From: Muribaculaceae bacterium
GTDB lineage: Bacteria > Bacteroidota > Bacteroidia > Bacteroidales > Muribaculaceae
Length of the DNA: 64,000 bases
Direction of reading: 5' to 3'
Assembly: GCA_023667015.1 (NCBI GenBank)
Contig: JAMPAX010000001.1
Coordinates: 729,151 to 793,150 of the forward strand
Shown here: positions 26,489 to 35,437 of the stretch, piece by piece
How the letters are laid out: each line of letters opens with the position of its first letter
Numbering within the stretch: position 1 is the first letter of the stretch
The notes under the pieces: model-generated
Databases searched by the model: none
Seen by the model: the letters and a program-made list of their open reading frames with translations, nothing else
What the model was told of the DNA's origin: nothing
Program-made: the position numbers and the translations under genes

Positions 26489-26834
26489 TTCTCATTTGCG
26501 GCATAGAGCCGGTATATTCCTGCAAAAATAACAAAAATCTCCCATATCTTTCTCTATACCCCTATATTTTGTCATGGAAAAATTAATAGAGTTCAGGTCT
26601 AAGTCTCCTTTCCAACTCATCTTTTTAACAACCCTATGCCGGTCAACTTTCGGATACAAACGTTTGCAACAACCGAATTCGTTAAAAATTGCTAATCCAA
26701 TTATGGAAAAAAGGAAAATGCGGAAAAAAGGAAAATTGTGAGTTTTGTCTCTTTCCGGAGTCGCCGTCTTCTCCCTATTTAAAGGGGTTGGCGAAGGAAA
26801 ATGATTTTTTTTTAATTTTTTAAGGATTAGACTC
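26489..26834. other. AT-rich intergenic region, no gene seen
   Basis: About 350 bp before the small RNA unit. It includes a near-duplicate phrase GGAAAAAAGGAAAAT around 26705-26740 and long T runs near 26800. It probably holds the promoter of the RluA-PAP2 pair (minus strand), but I cannot place it. Confidence 0.4.
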
Positions 26835-26865
26835 TTGACAAGCCCTCTTTATTTTATTAATTTTG
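26835..26865 (+). promoter_or_regulatory. Promoter of small RNA unit 1
   Basis: TTGACA (TTG at 26835-26837), 20 bp, TAATTTTG (26858-26865). Consensus elements and spacing. Confidence 0.82.
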
Positions 26866-26871
26866 CACCGT

Positions 26872-26942
26872 GTTTTTCATAGTATTTAAATTAAGATTAA
26901 GGTTTAGCCAGGAGCTTTGGGAAAAGAGTCTGGCTTTTTTCT
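26872..26942 (+). ncRNA. Candidate small RNA, copy 1
   Basis: From the inferred start (~26872) the transcript begins TGTTTTTCATAGTATT and ends in a clear intrinsic terminator: AGCCAG (26906-26911) pairs with CTGGCT (26930-26935), an inner CTTT/AAAG stem, then six T residues and C. Its length would be about 70 nt. The first ~35 nt match a second unit at 53902-53968 on the other strand, while the terminator stems differ. It could also be a leader attenuator for the DUF2851 gene 90 bp downstream, but the second copy has no gene after it. It may belong to a known Bacteroidales RNA family; I cannot confirm which. Confidence 0.65.
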
Positions 26943-27032
26943 TGGTTTTTGGGGATAAATGTGGACATTTTTACCAAATTTTTTTAACCTGAGATTCCAT
27001 ACCGTTCTGCGTTTTTATGTATCTTTGTGCGC

Positions 27033-28310
27033 ATGGAATTGCTATACCATTATCTGTGGAAGTATCGTCTCTGTGGCGACTCTATTAAACTCTGCGATGG
27101 CTCTGAGGCTTTCGTTGTCTCTCCCGGTGTGCATAATGATACCTCCGGTCCCGATTTCTATGCTTGCCGTATTCGCTTCCACGACTCCGATTGGGTGGGT
27201 AATGCCGAGGTGCATGTGAAGGCCTCTGATTGGTTTCGCCATGGCCACCAGTCTGACCCCGCCTACGATAATGTAATTATCCACGTAGTGGCCGTTGATG
27301 ACCGTAGAATTGTCCGCGATGATGGTTCTGAAATACCTCAGACTGTACTCGTGCCTCCTCCGGGTCTTTATGCCACATATGAGCTCCTTTCTCGACGTAT
27401 TGACGATATTAAATGTCGCGGCCTTATCTCCGCTCTCTCTCCTATATATGTCTCCGACTGGCTCGAATCTTTGGCTATGGAGCGTCTGCACGTTAAGGCT
27501 CAGAGAATCCTCGACCTCTTTGCCCATACTTTTGGGGATTGGGCGCAGTCTATGTTCATTATCCTATGCCGTTCTTTGGGCTTTGGCTATAATGCCCTCC
27601 CTTTTGAACTCCTCGCTAAGAGCCTTCCTCTAAAATATATAGGTCGGCATGCCGACAATCTCTTGCAAATTGAGGCTCTTCTCTTGGGACAGGCCGGGTT
27701 CTTAAGGGCGGCTCCGGATGCGTATGATGATTACTACCGCCTTCTTGCCGACGAGTATAATTTTTTGTCCAGAAAATATTCACTGACTCCGATACGTGAG
27801 GGTCTGTGGAAGACGTCGCGTCCGGCGAATTCTCCCATTCGTCGTATTGCTGTGCTTGCCGGTGCGCTTTATAGAGGTCTTTCTCTGACCGACAAGCTCC
27901 TTGAGGCACGTGGAGATATTGATCAGCTTAGGCAGATTTTCTCATGGAAGGCAGGAAAATATTGGGGTGAGTATATCTCTTTCGCACACCCGGGAAGAAT
28001 GCCCGTAAACCTTTCTCCCGGTAGTGTTGATACTCTCCTTATTAACGTGGTTGCTCCTTTTTATATGGCATATGGTGCTCAAACGGGTGAGCCACAATGG
28101 GGTGAAAGAGCTGTCTCGCTCCTTATGGATCTGCCGGCTGAGACAAATTCTCGCGTTCGTTGCTGGCACACTTGTGGTATCAAGGCCAAAGATGCCCTGC
28201 AGTCCCAGGCTTTAATTCAACTACGCACTGAATATTGCGACTCTCAGCACTGTCTCGACTGTCGCTTCGCCTATTATATGTTGAAATCCAACATTTCAAG
28301 TCCTACTTGA
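27033..28310 (+). CDS. DUF2851 family protein
   Basis: A 425-residue protein of a family largely confined to Bacteroidetes, with no known function. It starts MELLYHYLWKYRL and contains the family's GPDFYACRIRFHDSDWVGNAEVH block. The C-terminus has a cysteine cluster, CWHTCGIKAKDA and EYCDSQHCLDCRFAY, which may bind metal. I chose ATG 27033 over the GTG at 27027. TATCTTTG at 27020-27027 fits a -7 box only 5 bp before the ATG and has no -33 partner. The stop codon lies inside a 43-bp hairpin. Confidence 0.85.
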   Translation: MELLYHYLWKYRLCGDSIKLCDGSEAFVVSPGVHNDTSGPDFYACRIRFHDSDWVGNAEVHVKASDWFRHGHQSDPAYDNVIIHVVAVDDRRIVRDDGSEIPQTVLVPPPGLYATYELLSRRIDDIKCRGLISALSPIYVSDWLESLAMERLHVKAQRILDLFAHTFGDWAQSMFIILCRSLGFGYNALPFELLAKSLPLKYIGRHADNLLQIEALLLGQAGFLRAAPDAYDDYYRLLADEYNFLSRKYSLTPIREGLWKTSRPANSPIRRIAVLAGALYRGLSLTDKLLEARGDIDQLRQIFSWKAGKYWGEYISFAHPGRMPVNLSPGSVDTLLINVVAPFYMAYGAQTGEPQWGERAVSLLMDLPAETNSRVRCWHTCGIKAKDALQSQALIQLRTEYCDSQHCLDCRFAYYMLKSNISSPT

Positions 28311-28324
28311 AATGTTGGATTTCA
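28282..28324 (+). terminator. Hairpin containing the DUF2851 stop codon
   Basis: Perfect 20-bp arms around a 3-nt loop (CCT). The left arm encodes the last residues and the TGA at 28308-28310 lies in the right arm. Confidence 0.8.
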
Positions 28325-28385
28325 GCGTATAATTTACAATTTTATAGTCGCTGTGGGTCTGCAACCTACAGTAGGTAAGCGCAAA

Positions 28386-28412
28386 TCCTCGTGGGATGTA
28401 AATCCACGAGGA
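28386..28412. repeat. REP-like palindrome, family D
   Basis: TCCTCGTGG and CCACGAGGA arms 9 bp apart, in the 132-bp gap between the convergent DUF2851 and cysS genes, near a second small palindrome (ACCTACAGTAGGT). Confidence 0.55.
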
Positions 28413-28442
28413 CTACGTAAACATAGAAATGTTAGCCCTTTC

Positions 28443-29918
28443 TCAAAGGCTCCACTCTACACCATTCTTGGTGTCTTTGACGTTGAAGCCTATCTCTTTG
28501 AGCTTGTCGCGGATGAGGTCGGAGGTTGTCCAATCTTTGGCGGCCTTAGCCTGGTTGCGCACTTCCAACAGCAAATCTACGGCCTGTTCGTAGGCTTTGG
28601 TATCTCCTGCACTCTCGGCATCGCTCCCGGTGCGGATTCCCAAAATCTCAATTAAGAATGTCTCAAAAACTTCTTTGAGATACTCAATCTGCTTGCCATC
28701 GAGCTTGATGAGTCCATCACTGGCTTGATTGACATATCGTGCAGCGTCAAATAGCTGTGCAATAACTATCGGAGTATTCAGGTCGTCGTCCATGGCTTCG
28801 TAGCATTTCGCCATTAAGTCGGGAAGTTCCGTATCGTTACTCTCCGCAGCTTTCAGACTTTGTAGTCTTCGATAGCTGTCAAGAATCTTCTTCAATCCTT
28901 TTTCGGCATCCTGAAGGGCCTCGTTGGAGAAGTCTACAGTGCTTCCATAATGAGCCTGGAGAATGAAGAAGCGGATGACCATCGGGGAATAGGCTTGGCT
29001 CAGTATTTCGTTATTGCCGGTGAAGAATTCTTCGAGAGTCACAAAGTTCCCAAGACTCTTCCCCATCTTGGTACCCTTGATGGTGATCATGTTGTTGTGC
29101 ATCCAATATCTCACAGCTTCATGACCTTGTGCGGCAACACTCTGTGCTATCTCACACTCATGGTGCGGGAATTTCAAGTCCATACCTCCGCCGTGAATGT
29201 CAAAAGTCTCACCGAGATATTTTGTGCCCATCGTGGAGCACTCAAGGTGCCATCCCGGGAAGCCCTCGCTCCATGGCGATGGCCAGTGCATGATATGCTC
29301 CGGCGAGGCTTTCTTCCAGAGAGCAAAGTCTATCGGATTGCGTTTCTCATCCTGCCCGTCGAGTACACGAGTGGTGTTGAGAAGATCTTCGATATTGCGC
29401 CCGGAGAGTTTACCATAGTGATGATCCCGATTATATTTCTCCACATCGAAGTATACCGATCCCTGACTCTCGTAGGCGTAGCCGGCATCTAATATTTTCT
29501 TGATGTATTCTATCTGTTCGATGATATGTCCGGAGGCGTGAGGCTCAATGCTGGGAGGAAGTACGTTGAGTGCCTCCATGTCATGATGGTATCGGTTCAG
29601 ATAATATTGTACCACCTCCATCGGCTCCAGCTGTTCGAGTCGTGCCTTCTTGGCAATCTTATCCTCACCGGAGTCAGCATCGTGCTCAAGGTGGCCTACA
29701 TCGGTGATGTTGCGGACGTAACGCACCTTATACCCCAAGTGGCGGAGATAGCGGAAGAGGACGTCGAAGGTGATAGCCGGGCGCGCATGACCCAAATGGG
29801 CATCGCCATACACCGTCGGGCCGCAGACGTACATCCCCACATGTCCCTCATGAAGGGGCTTGAAGAGCTCTTTCTGACGACTCAGTGAGTTGTATATGCA
29901 GAGATTGTTGTCTTTCAT
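28443..29918 (-). CDS. cysS: Cysteine-tRNA ligase
   Basis: A 491-residue class I aminoacyl-tRNA synthetase charging tRNA-Cys. The HIGH motif reads HLGH in [16 protein letters not shown], and the KMSKS motif reads [14 protein letters not shown]. The zinc site is visible as Cys in [17 protein letters not shown] and HHECEIAQS. Length is usual. It follows the DUF3467 gene with stop and start sharing one base (TGATG), so the two are translationally coupled. Confidence 0.96.
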   Translation of the reverse strand: MKDNNLCIYNSLSRQKELFKPLHEGHVGMYVCGPTVYGDAHLGHARPAITFDVLFRYLRHLGYKVRYVRNITDVGHLEHDADSGEDKIAKKARLEQLEPMEVVQYYLNRYHHDMEALNVLPPSIEPHASGHIIEQIEYIKKILDAGYAYESQGSVYFDVEKYNRDHHYGKLSGRNIEDLLNTTRVLDGQDEKRNPIDFALWKKASPEHIMHWPSPWSEGFPGWHLECSTMGTKYLGETFDIHGGGMDLKFPHHECEIAQSVAAQGHEAVRYWMHNNMITIKGTKMGKSLGNFVTLEEFFTGNNEILSQAYSPMVIRFFILQAHYGSTVDFSNEALQDAEKGLKKILDSYRRLQSLKAAESNDTELPDLMAKCYEAMDDDLNTPIVIAQLFDAARYVNQASDGLIKLDGKQIEYLKEVFETFLIEILGIRTGSDAESAGDTKAYEQAVDLLLEVRNQAKAAKDWTTSDLIRDKLKEIGFNVKDTKNGVEWSL

Positions 29919-30217
29919 CAGTTGTTGCCAATGACACCTCCCTTGGGAGTGCGTTGTTTGATTTCGCCAAACTGAGCCTCGTATTTCTTGATGTTGTCGG
30001 TCAGAGCAAACATCAGCTGTTTTGCGTTTTCGGGGCTCATGATTACGCGGCTTACCACCGGAGCCTGGGGCATTCCCGGAGCTGCGAAGATGAAATCAAT
30101 CAGGAACTCATTGGGACCATGGCCGATCATTGCAAGGTTGGAGAATTTGCCGTCGGCTACTTCCGGACGAAGCTGTATCTGAATCTGATTCTGGTTGGGA
30201 TTCTGTTCGTTTGCCAT
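29918..30217 (-). CDS. DUF3467 family protein
   Basis: A 99-residue cytoplasmic protein starting [20 protein letters not shown]. The core [41 protein letters not shown] matches DUF3467, a small family of unknown function common in Bacteroidetes. I chose the ATG at 30217 rather than the ATG at 30226 because family members begin near this point. It directly precedes cysS with a TGATG junction. An imperfect promoter (TTG, 19 bp, TAACTTCG) lies upstream on the minus strand. Confidence 0.85.
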   Translation of the reverse strand: MANEQNPNQNQIQIQLRPEVADGKFSNLAMIGHGPNEFLIDFIFAAPGMPQAPVVSRVIMSPENAKQLMFALTDNIKKYEAQFGEIKQRTPKGGVIGNN

Positions 30218-30343
30218 AATATTCAATATTTATTAATATATTCTGTTTGCGAAGTTAACAAAAATTTCTCAATTCCCAATAAAGCGTTCCGCAATTGTAT
30301 GTAGAATGTTTGTGGCTGTTTTTAATCTAATATGGAATATTGA

Positions 30344-30380
30344 AACGGGACACGGAAACTTCAAGCTTCCGCGTCCCGTT
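30344..30380 (-). terminator. Terminator after the B12-regulated gene
   Basis: Arms AACGGGACACGGAA and TTCCGCGTCCCGTT, one mismatch that becomes a G-U pair in the minus-strand RNA. Lies 31 bp past the stop. Confidence 0.75.
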
Positions 30381-30411
30381 GTCAGGAAATTATAAAAACG
30401 AAACTGAAATC

Positions 30412-33400
30412 TTATTTGATTACGATTTTCTGTGACTTGCCGTTGCTGCCGCGTACTACGTAGACGCCTGCTGCCAGGTTCAGTCCTTCGATGTCATTGA
30501 TGCTGTCAGTCTCAGCAACGCGCACACCACCTACAGTGTATACTGTGTAGACAACGTGTGACACTGCGAAATTGGCATCTACACCTACAGAGTTGTCTAC
30601 AAGCACGTTGACCTGCTTGGAGATTACTCGGCCGTTGGACTCTGCATTCACGGTAAAGGTGTGGTTGCCTTCATGCTTGGGAGTGACGGTCAGTGTCTTG
30701 CCATTGAGTACTACTTCTACTGCATCGCCGGCGCGTGTCATATCTTCCTCGGAAATCCATAAGTTGATGTTGCAGTCGTGGTTGTCACGGTCGGTAACGT
30801 TGAGTTCGATTGTCTTGCCCTCATCAGCAGGGTTGAAGGCTATGTCGGTGTCGAGTTCAAACTCTACATCATAGCGGTCGGTGCGTACCGGCATTGCGGG
30901 GAACCACCAGTAGCTCGGCAGCTTAACAATCTTCTTAGTATCACCTGTCTTTGCGTCTACAAATACATACCAGTTGTCGAGAGCTGCACTACCGAAACCG
31001 GGGGTTATGGCATACATATATGTCTCTGTCAGGTCATCGTATCCGCAGGATCCGTATGCTTTGACCATCTTATAGCCCTCTATCATCTTTGTGCTGTGGG
31101 TATAGACGGGAGTCAGAGTTGAGGGGTCTGCCACTTCATCGAGATCCCAGCGATAGAAGGTGCCGTTGCCCCATATGAGGGTATTCTTGCTGACTGCTGA
31201 CTTGATGGTCACAGGACGCCATTGGCCGGGGGTGCAGGTAATGGACCCGGGGATGCTGTAAGTCTTAACTTCTTCAAGAGTCTCAGGATTGATCTCTGTC
31301 AGGCTATTCTTATTGGCGAGCCATACACGTCCGTCGGCGCTGACTACTACACCCTGAATATCCTTGCTTTCGAAGGTTTTGACATATTTGTCGTTGGTAG
31401 TATCAATGACACCAAGACCGATGCTGCAGTTGGTATAGAAGACGTACTTGCCGCTCTTTACCATATCGCCAATCTGACCGAAGCGGTCGGCTGATGTTCC
31501 TTCGATGTCGGATTCTGCTACTGTGAGGTCATCGAGATTCAGTACGCGTACGCCGGCTGTTGTGCCGATATAAGCCTTGGAGGGGGAGACACCCACTACG
31601 GAGCGACCGTCACCGCCAATCTCGTCGATAGCGCCAATATGCTTGAATGTTTTGGCATCGGCTACGACTACGCGACCACCGGAACGTACCGGACGAGTGT
31701 CACCGCCGTCCCAGGCCTGCTTAGACATTACAATCAGCTTGTCGGCCCATACTGTAGCTGAGCAGGATGTGGCACCAAAGGCCATATTGTTGTTCTGGTT
31801 GCCATAAGCACGGTAGTAGATATTGCCGGCATCGTCGATGAAGTTCAGCGAACCGGAAGTGTGAGTAAACCATTCCTCGTTGAGCCAAATCATACCTTCG
31901 GAGAAATCACCCTCAGGACGATTTTCGGGGTCTACGCCCTTCACTTTGATATAGTATGTGGCGTTGACTGTTCCGTCAATGCTGGATACTGTCATCTTGG
32001 TAGTACCTTCTGAGTGAGCTACCAGGGATTTGACATTCATGTAGATTGAAGCAATAGATTCATCTTCAAAGGATACTGTGAAGCCGGTAAAATCGGCATT
32101 TTCAGGATAATATACAGGGGTGATAATCTGTACGCCCATATTGTCGAGTTCGATTGTACTTCCTTCTTCGATCCCCTGAAGAGCTATGCTGGTGATTGGA
32201 TGTGCTATTACGGTAGAAACCTTGGTATAGTAGCCATCTTCGGGATAAACCTTGATATATTGATTATTCTTTTTAAAATAAAGGTAGGGACGAAGGATAA
32301 CTTCGGAGGGGGTTGATACGGTTATCTTGTTGAGCATATTGCCATTCTTCGCATTTGCAACATAGCCGCTGTAGTCATAGATGGTTTTCTTTGTCTCGGG
32401 GTCGAGTACCTCAGTACAGATGCCGGAGCTGTAGAAATACTGAGCATCATCGAGCACATTGGCAATCATCGGGAATTCTACTGATTTGCCGTTTTCAGTG
32501 TTGAGCACGATTTCAGGCGCCATCCATACACCCTGCTGATCAGCGGGACGGAGGAGGAATTCTTCGCCGATTTCGGCTGTGCCATATACGAAGTTGATCT
32601 TGTCGCCGGAAGTTACTTCTGTGTCATAGTCAGCTTCTTCGCCATTGACGAGTATCTTCCAGCTTGCTTCGCTGTTGTTGACAGCCCAGTGGTCATACTC
32701 GCTGGCACTCTTAACCTGGGTATAGTCTATGTCATCGATAGTATCGAAGATGTTCCAGGCTCCGAGATAGCGATGGGAACCTAAAGCATCGGAGTATTCT
32801 TTGTCGCCAACTACTACTTTTGCGGAGTTGTCCCCATTGGTATCGAAGCCGAAACCTACCTTACCTCCACCCTTGGAAGAATAGATTGAGTAGTAACGCT
32901 TGTCGTTTGTAAGCAGAGTCGTGATGACGTCGCTGACCTTATCTCCATTCTTGGCATATACGCCGGAGGCGAGGTTGTCGAGAGCTACTTTGTCGCCCCA
33001 GGTGAAGGTCACCCCGATGATGTTCATGCCGTCGCCGACATTGCTAAGATACTTGCTTTCATCCTTGGTGCGAAGCTCCATAAGGTTCGCAAATTGTCCC
33101 CAGAAGGAGTCTTTTTGCCAAGCCTCAAGAGATCCTGCGGGTACGAAAATCTGCCCTTTGTAGCCGGGAGTTGACCAACGATCATATTCATAAGCAACGG
33201 GTGTTGTGCTCGCAAAATAGAAGTCTCCTGACATTGATCCGAATACTCCTGTTGCAATTGAGGTTGCAGATGCCGGAATATGTACTTCCTTGAGTGGGCT
33301 GTCTTTCATAGCCGGGATGAAGGCTACACCTTCTTCGAACACGACTTTATTAAGACTTGTACATTTTTCGAAAACATTGGTGTATTGGCCTTCCTCAAAT

Positions 33401-34248
33401 GCAACACTACCGGGAATGGTGATTTCCTTGATGGCTTTACATTCTGAGAAACAGCTGTTCCCAATGTATTTCAAGTTCTCGGGAAGAGTAATTTCCGTCA
33501 GATTGAGGCATCCTTTGAATGCACTGCTTTCTATACGTTCAAGCCCTTCCGGAAGCTCAATAGTTGAGATGCGCGTATAGCGGAATGCATCCCCTCCGAT
33601 TGTCTTTAATGTAGACGGCAACTTGATAACCTTTGCTCCGGAAATCTTATTGCTGTTGTAGCTGTTGTGGAATGATTGTGGAATCTCGGTTACCTTTGCT
33701 CTGATATCCAGAGTCTCAAGCCCACGACAGGAGTCAAAGGCTCCTCTGCCGAGTGTGAGACACCCTTCCGGAACAATAGCTTCTTTGAGTACGTAGCAGT
33801 TGCCGAAGGCATATTCTCCAAGCTGCTCCAATCCTGCCGGCAGATCAGCTTTGGTCATTACCACATTTGCATAGAAAGCACGGTTGCCGATGACTTTCAG
33901 AGTGGAAGGAAGATTGACTGTGGTAACACCTCCGCATGAATAAATGCCTTGATACTTAATCTCTTGAATACCTTCCTGAAGGGTAATTGTTGTAGCTTGC
34001 TCAGCATCTGCGAGACCATTCTGGCCAATAGCTACCACAGAGTAGGTTGTGCCGTCATGTTCAACTATGGAGGGTACCGTGATTTCGGTCATAGTGTACT
34101 TGCCCGAAGCCGGTTTGGAAACCTCTACAGTCTTGGCTCCGGCATCGAGGATTGTGTAGTACAAGTCCCCGTACTGGAAGTCAACTGCCCAAAGCCCTCC
34201 CCATAGGGATAGCCCTAAGGCTGTTGCAAACATTCTGTTTAGTTTCAT
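30412..34248 (-). CDS. B12-riboswitch-controlled giant surface protein: LRR, BtuG-like propeller, sorting-tail-like end
   Basis: A 1278-residue exported protein. Signal peptide 1-21 (no lipobox). Residues ~50-395 are BspA-type leucine-rich repeats (LPSTLKVIGNRAFYAN, LPEGLERIESSAFKGC). Residues ~405-560 form a domain starting VTFTWGDKVALDNLASGVY with EYDHWAVNNSEASWKILVNG, like domains of surface proteins in cobalamin loci (DUF4430-like). An Ig-like stretch follows (~690-770). Residues ~785-1120 form a beta-propeller opening MIWLNEEWFTHTSGSLNFID and closing YWWFPAMPVR, very like DUF5074/BtuG proteins that bind B12 at the cell surface. The end (~1228-1278) resembles a type IX secretion tail. Role in B12 capture is inferred from this plus the upstream riboswitch. 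No TonB receptor is adjacent. Confidence 0.8.
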   Translation of the reverse strand: MKLNRMFATALGLSLWGGLWAVDFQYGDLYYTILDAGAKTVEVSKPASGKYTMTEITVPSIVEHDGTTYSVVAIGQNGLADAEQATTITLQEGIQEIKYQGIYSCGGVTTVNLPSTLKVIGNRAFYANVVMTKADLPAGLEQLGEYAFGNCYVLKEAIVPEGCLTLGRGAFDSCRGLETLDIRAKVTEIPQSFHNSYNSNKISGAKVIKLPSTLKTIGGDAFRYTRISTIELPEGLERIESSAFKGCLNLTEITLPENLKYIGNSCFSECKAIKEITIPGSVAFEEGQYTNVFEKCTSLNKVVFEEGVAFIPAMKDSPLKEVHIPASATSIATGVFGSMSGDFYFASTTPVAYEYDRWSTPGYKGQIFVPAGSLEAWQKDSFWGQFANLMELRTKDESKYLSNVGDGMNIIGVTFTWGDKVALDNLASGVYAKNGDKVSDVITTLLTNDKRYYSIYSSKGGGKVGFGFDTNGDNSAKVVVGDKEYSDALGSHRYLGAWNIFDTIDDIDYTQVKSASEYDHWAVNNSEASWKILVNGEEADYDTEVTSGDKINFVYGTAEIGEEFLLRPADQQGVWMAPEIVLNTENGKSVEFPMIANVLDDAQYFYSSGICTEVLDPETKKTIYDYSGYVANAKNGNMLNKITVSTPSEVILRPYLYFKKNNQYIKVYPEDGYYTKVSTVIAHPITSIALQGIEEGSTIELDNMGVQIITPVYYPENADFTGFTVSFEDESIASIYMNVKSLVAHSEGTTKMTVSSIDGTVNATYYIKVKGVDPENRPEGDFSEGMIWLNEEWFTHTSGSLNFIDDAGNIYYRAYGNQNNNMAFGATSCSATVWADKLIVMSKQAWDGGDTRPVRSGGRVVVADAKTFKHIGAIDEIGGDGRSVVGVSPSKAYIGTTAGVRVLNLDDLTVAESDIEGTSADRFGQIGDMVKSGKYVFYTNCSIGLGVIDTTNDKYVKTFESKDIQGVVVSADGRVWLANKNSLTEINPETLEEVKTYSIPGSITCTPGQWRPVTIKSAVSKNTLIWGNGTFYRWDLDEVADPSTLTPVYTHSTKMIEGYKMVKAYGSCGYDDLTETYMYAITPGFGSAALDNWYVFVDAKTGDTKKIVKLPSYWWFPAMPVRTDRYDVEFELDTDIAFNPADEGKTIELNVTDRDNHDCNINLWISEEDMTRAGDAVEVVLNGKTLTVTPKHEGNHTFTVNAESNGRVISKQVNVLVDNSVGVDANFAVSHVVYTVYTVGGVRVAETDSINDIEGLNLAAGVYVVRGSNGKSQKIVIK

Positions 34249-34305
34249 GATGTTAACTTGTTTTGAGATAGATTAAAATTAAGAGTTTGTTACATACAAG
34301 AAAAG

Positions 34306-34338
34306 CCCGCTTGCGTTTCTCTCAGAAACACAAGCGGG
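34306..34338 (-). terminator. Leader terminator of the B12 riboswitch
   Basis: 15-bp arms (34306-34320, 34324-34338) with one G-U pair and a GAG loop in the RNA, followed on the minus strand by CTTTTCTT. It lies between the aptamer and the ATG at 34248, so it fits an expression platform that stops transcription. Confidence 0.75.
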
Positions 34339-34439
34339 AACAGAATATTCGGAACGTTGTAGGTGCTGACTTCTTCTAAGAGGGAGGCATCGCAATCGCG
34401 CAACGCGTTCTTCTCAAAAGTTGTATCATGCATAGTATC

Positions 34440-34672
34440 CGTTGCCCATAATCCCGTAGGCGCTGTCTGAGATAAGCGTTAATGGCAGGTCTTCTGACTT
34501 ATCCTCCTCCGATTCGGCCTTCTCAGAGCTTTTCTGCTCCAATGACTTGATGAATCGAATTATTGTAGCCAACGAATTGCGCTACACGGAATTACAGCAG
34601 CGGGTACTGTTCCGGATTCTCACCGGATTCCCTTTTGATGAAACCGCTAATAGACATCTATATGTCCCGGTC
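34440..34672 (-). promoter_or_regulatory. Cobalamin riboswitch
   Basis: Read on the minus strand, the region contains the conserved cobalamin aptamer strings in order: AAAGGGAATCCGGTGAGAA, GGAACAGTACCCGCTGCTGT, AAGTCATTGG, GAGAAGGCCGA and the B12 box AAGTCAGAAGACCTGCC. It sits in the 5' leader of the giant surface protein gene. Binding of adenosyl- or related cobalamin would be expected to lower expression. The terminator at 34306 is the likely output. Confidence 0.93.
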
Positions 34673-34688
34673 TCAACCATTACGGCCG

Positions 34689-34718
34689 CAAAATTATAAA
34701 TTTTTTCTTTTACTACAA
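34689..34718 (-). promoter_or_regulatory. Promoter of the riboswitch transcript
   Basis: On the minus strand TTG (34716-34718), 19 bp, TAATTTTG (34689-34696). The transcript would begin near 34682, giving a leader of about 430 nt. Confidence 0.78.
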
Positions 34719-34755
34719 AATTTTTTTACTATCAACTATCAACTATCACTCATCA

Positions 34756-35427
34756 CTACTCAGCATTGCCGAGAAGTGATTCTATCCTTCCGTCTACCAT
34801 TCGTATTATCCTGTCGGCTATGCTCGTCAGTGCTGTGTCGTGGGTGACTATCAGGAATGATTGTCCCCTCTCCTTACACATCCTCGAGATTATTCCCAAT
34901 ATCTCATCACGATTCTGCGAGTCAAGACTTCCCGTGGGTTCATCAGCGAGCACCAGTTTCGGATCGTTGACTAACGCGCGGGCTATTGCCGTGCGTTGCT
35001 TCTCTCCTCCGGAGAGTTCCCCGGGTTTGTGGTCCATCCTGTCGCCGAGTCCTAAGTTCTCTAGTAGCTCTGCGGCTTTGCGATATGCTTCTTTCCGACT
35101 CTTTCCGGCTATCAATGCCGGCAGGGCTACATTCTCGCGAGCTGTAAATTCCGGCAATAGCTCGTGAAACTGGAAGATAAATCCTAAATTCTGACTGCGG
35201 AAGGTGTCGAGTTTCTTTCCCTTCAGGCCTCTGAGGTCTATACCATCGTAGATGATGGTGCCGCTGTCGGCGGTGTCCAGTGTGCCGGCTATATGTAGAA
35301 GCGTACTCTTGCCAGCCCCGGAGGGACCCAATATGGCTACTATCTCAGAGTCTCCTACCTGCATGTCTATCCCCTTAAGTACATGCAAATTGCCGTAGCT
35401 CTTCTCTATATTTCGAAGTTCTAACAT
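34756..35427 (-). CDS. ABC transporter ATPase, LolD/MacB type
   Basis: A 223-residue ATP-binding subunit with Walker A GPSGAGKSTLLH, signature LSGGEKQRTAIARAL and Walker B LVLADEPTGSLDSQ. It belongs to the LolD/FtsE/MacB class that works with FtsX-like permeases, for example in lipoprotein release. No permease gene is adjacent. It starts 10 bp after the copper ATPase stop, so the two may share a transcript. It could partner the FtsX encoded 14 kb away, but LolD function is more usual for this sequence type. Confidence 0.88.
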   Translation of the reverse strand: MLELRNIEKSYGNLHVLKGIDMQVGDSEIVAILGPSGAGKSTLLHIAGTLDTADSGTIIYDGIDLRGLKGKKLDTFRSQNLGFIFQFHELLPEFTARENVALPALIAGKSRKEAYRKAAELLENLGLGDRMDHKPGELSGGEKQRTAIARALVNDPKLVLADEPTGSLDSQNRDEILGIISRMCKERGQSFLIVTHDTALTSIADRIIRMVDGRIESLLGNAE

Positions 35428-35437
35428 GTTGGTTGTT

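Noticed and set aside
27020-27027. TATCTTTG directly before the DUF2851 ATG as a leaderless promoter
   Set aside because: No TTG at the -33 position; the better promoter is at 26835-26865, although its transcript may end at the small RNA terminator.
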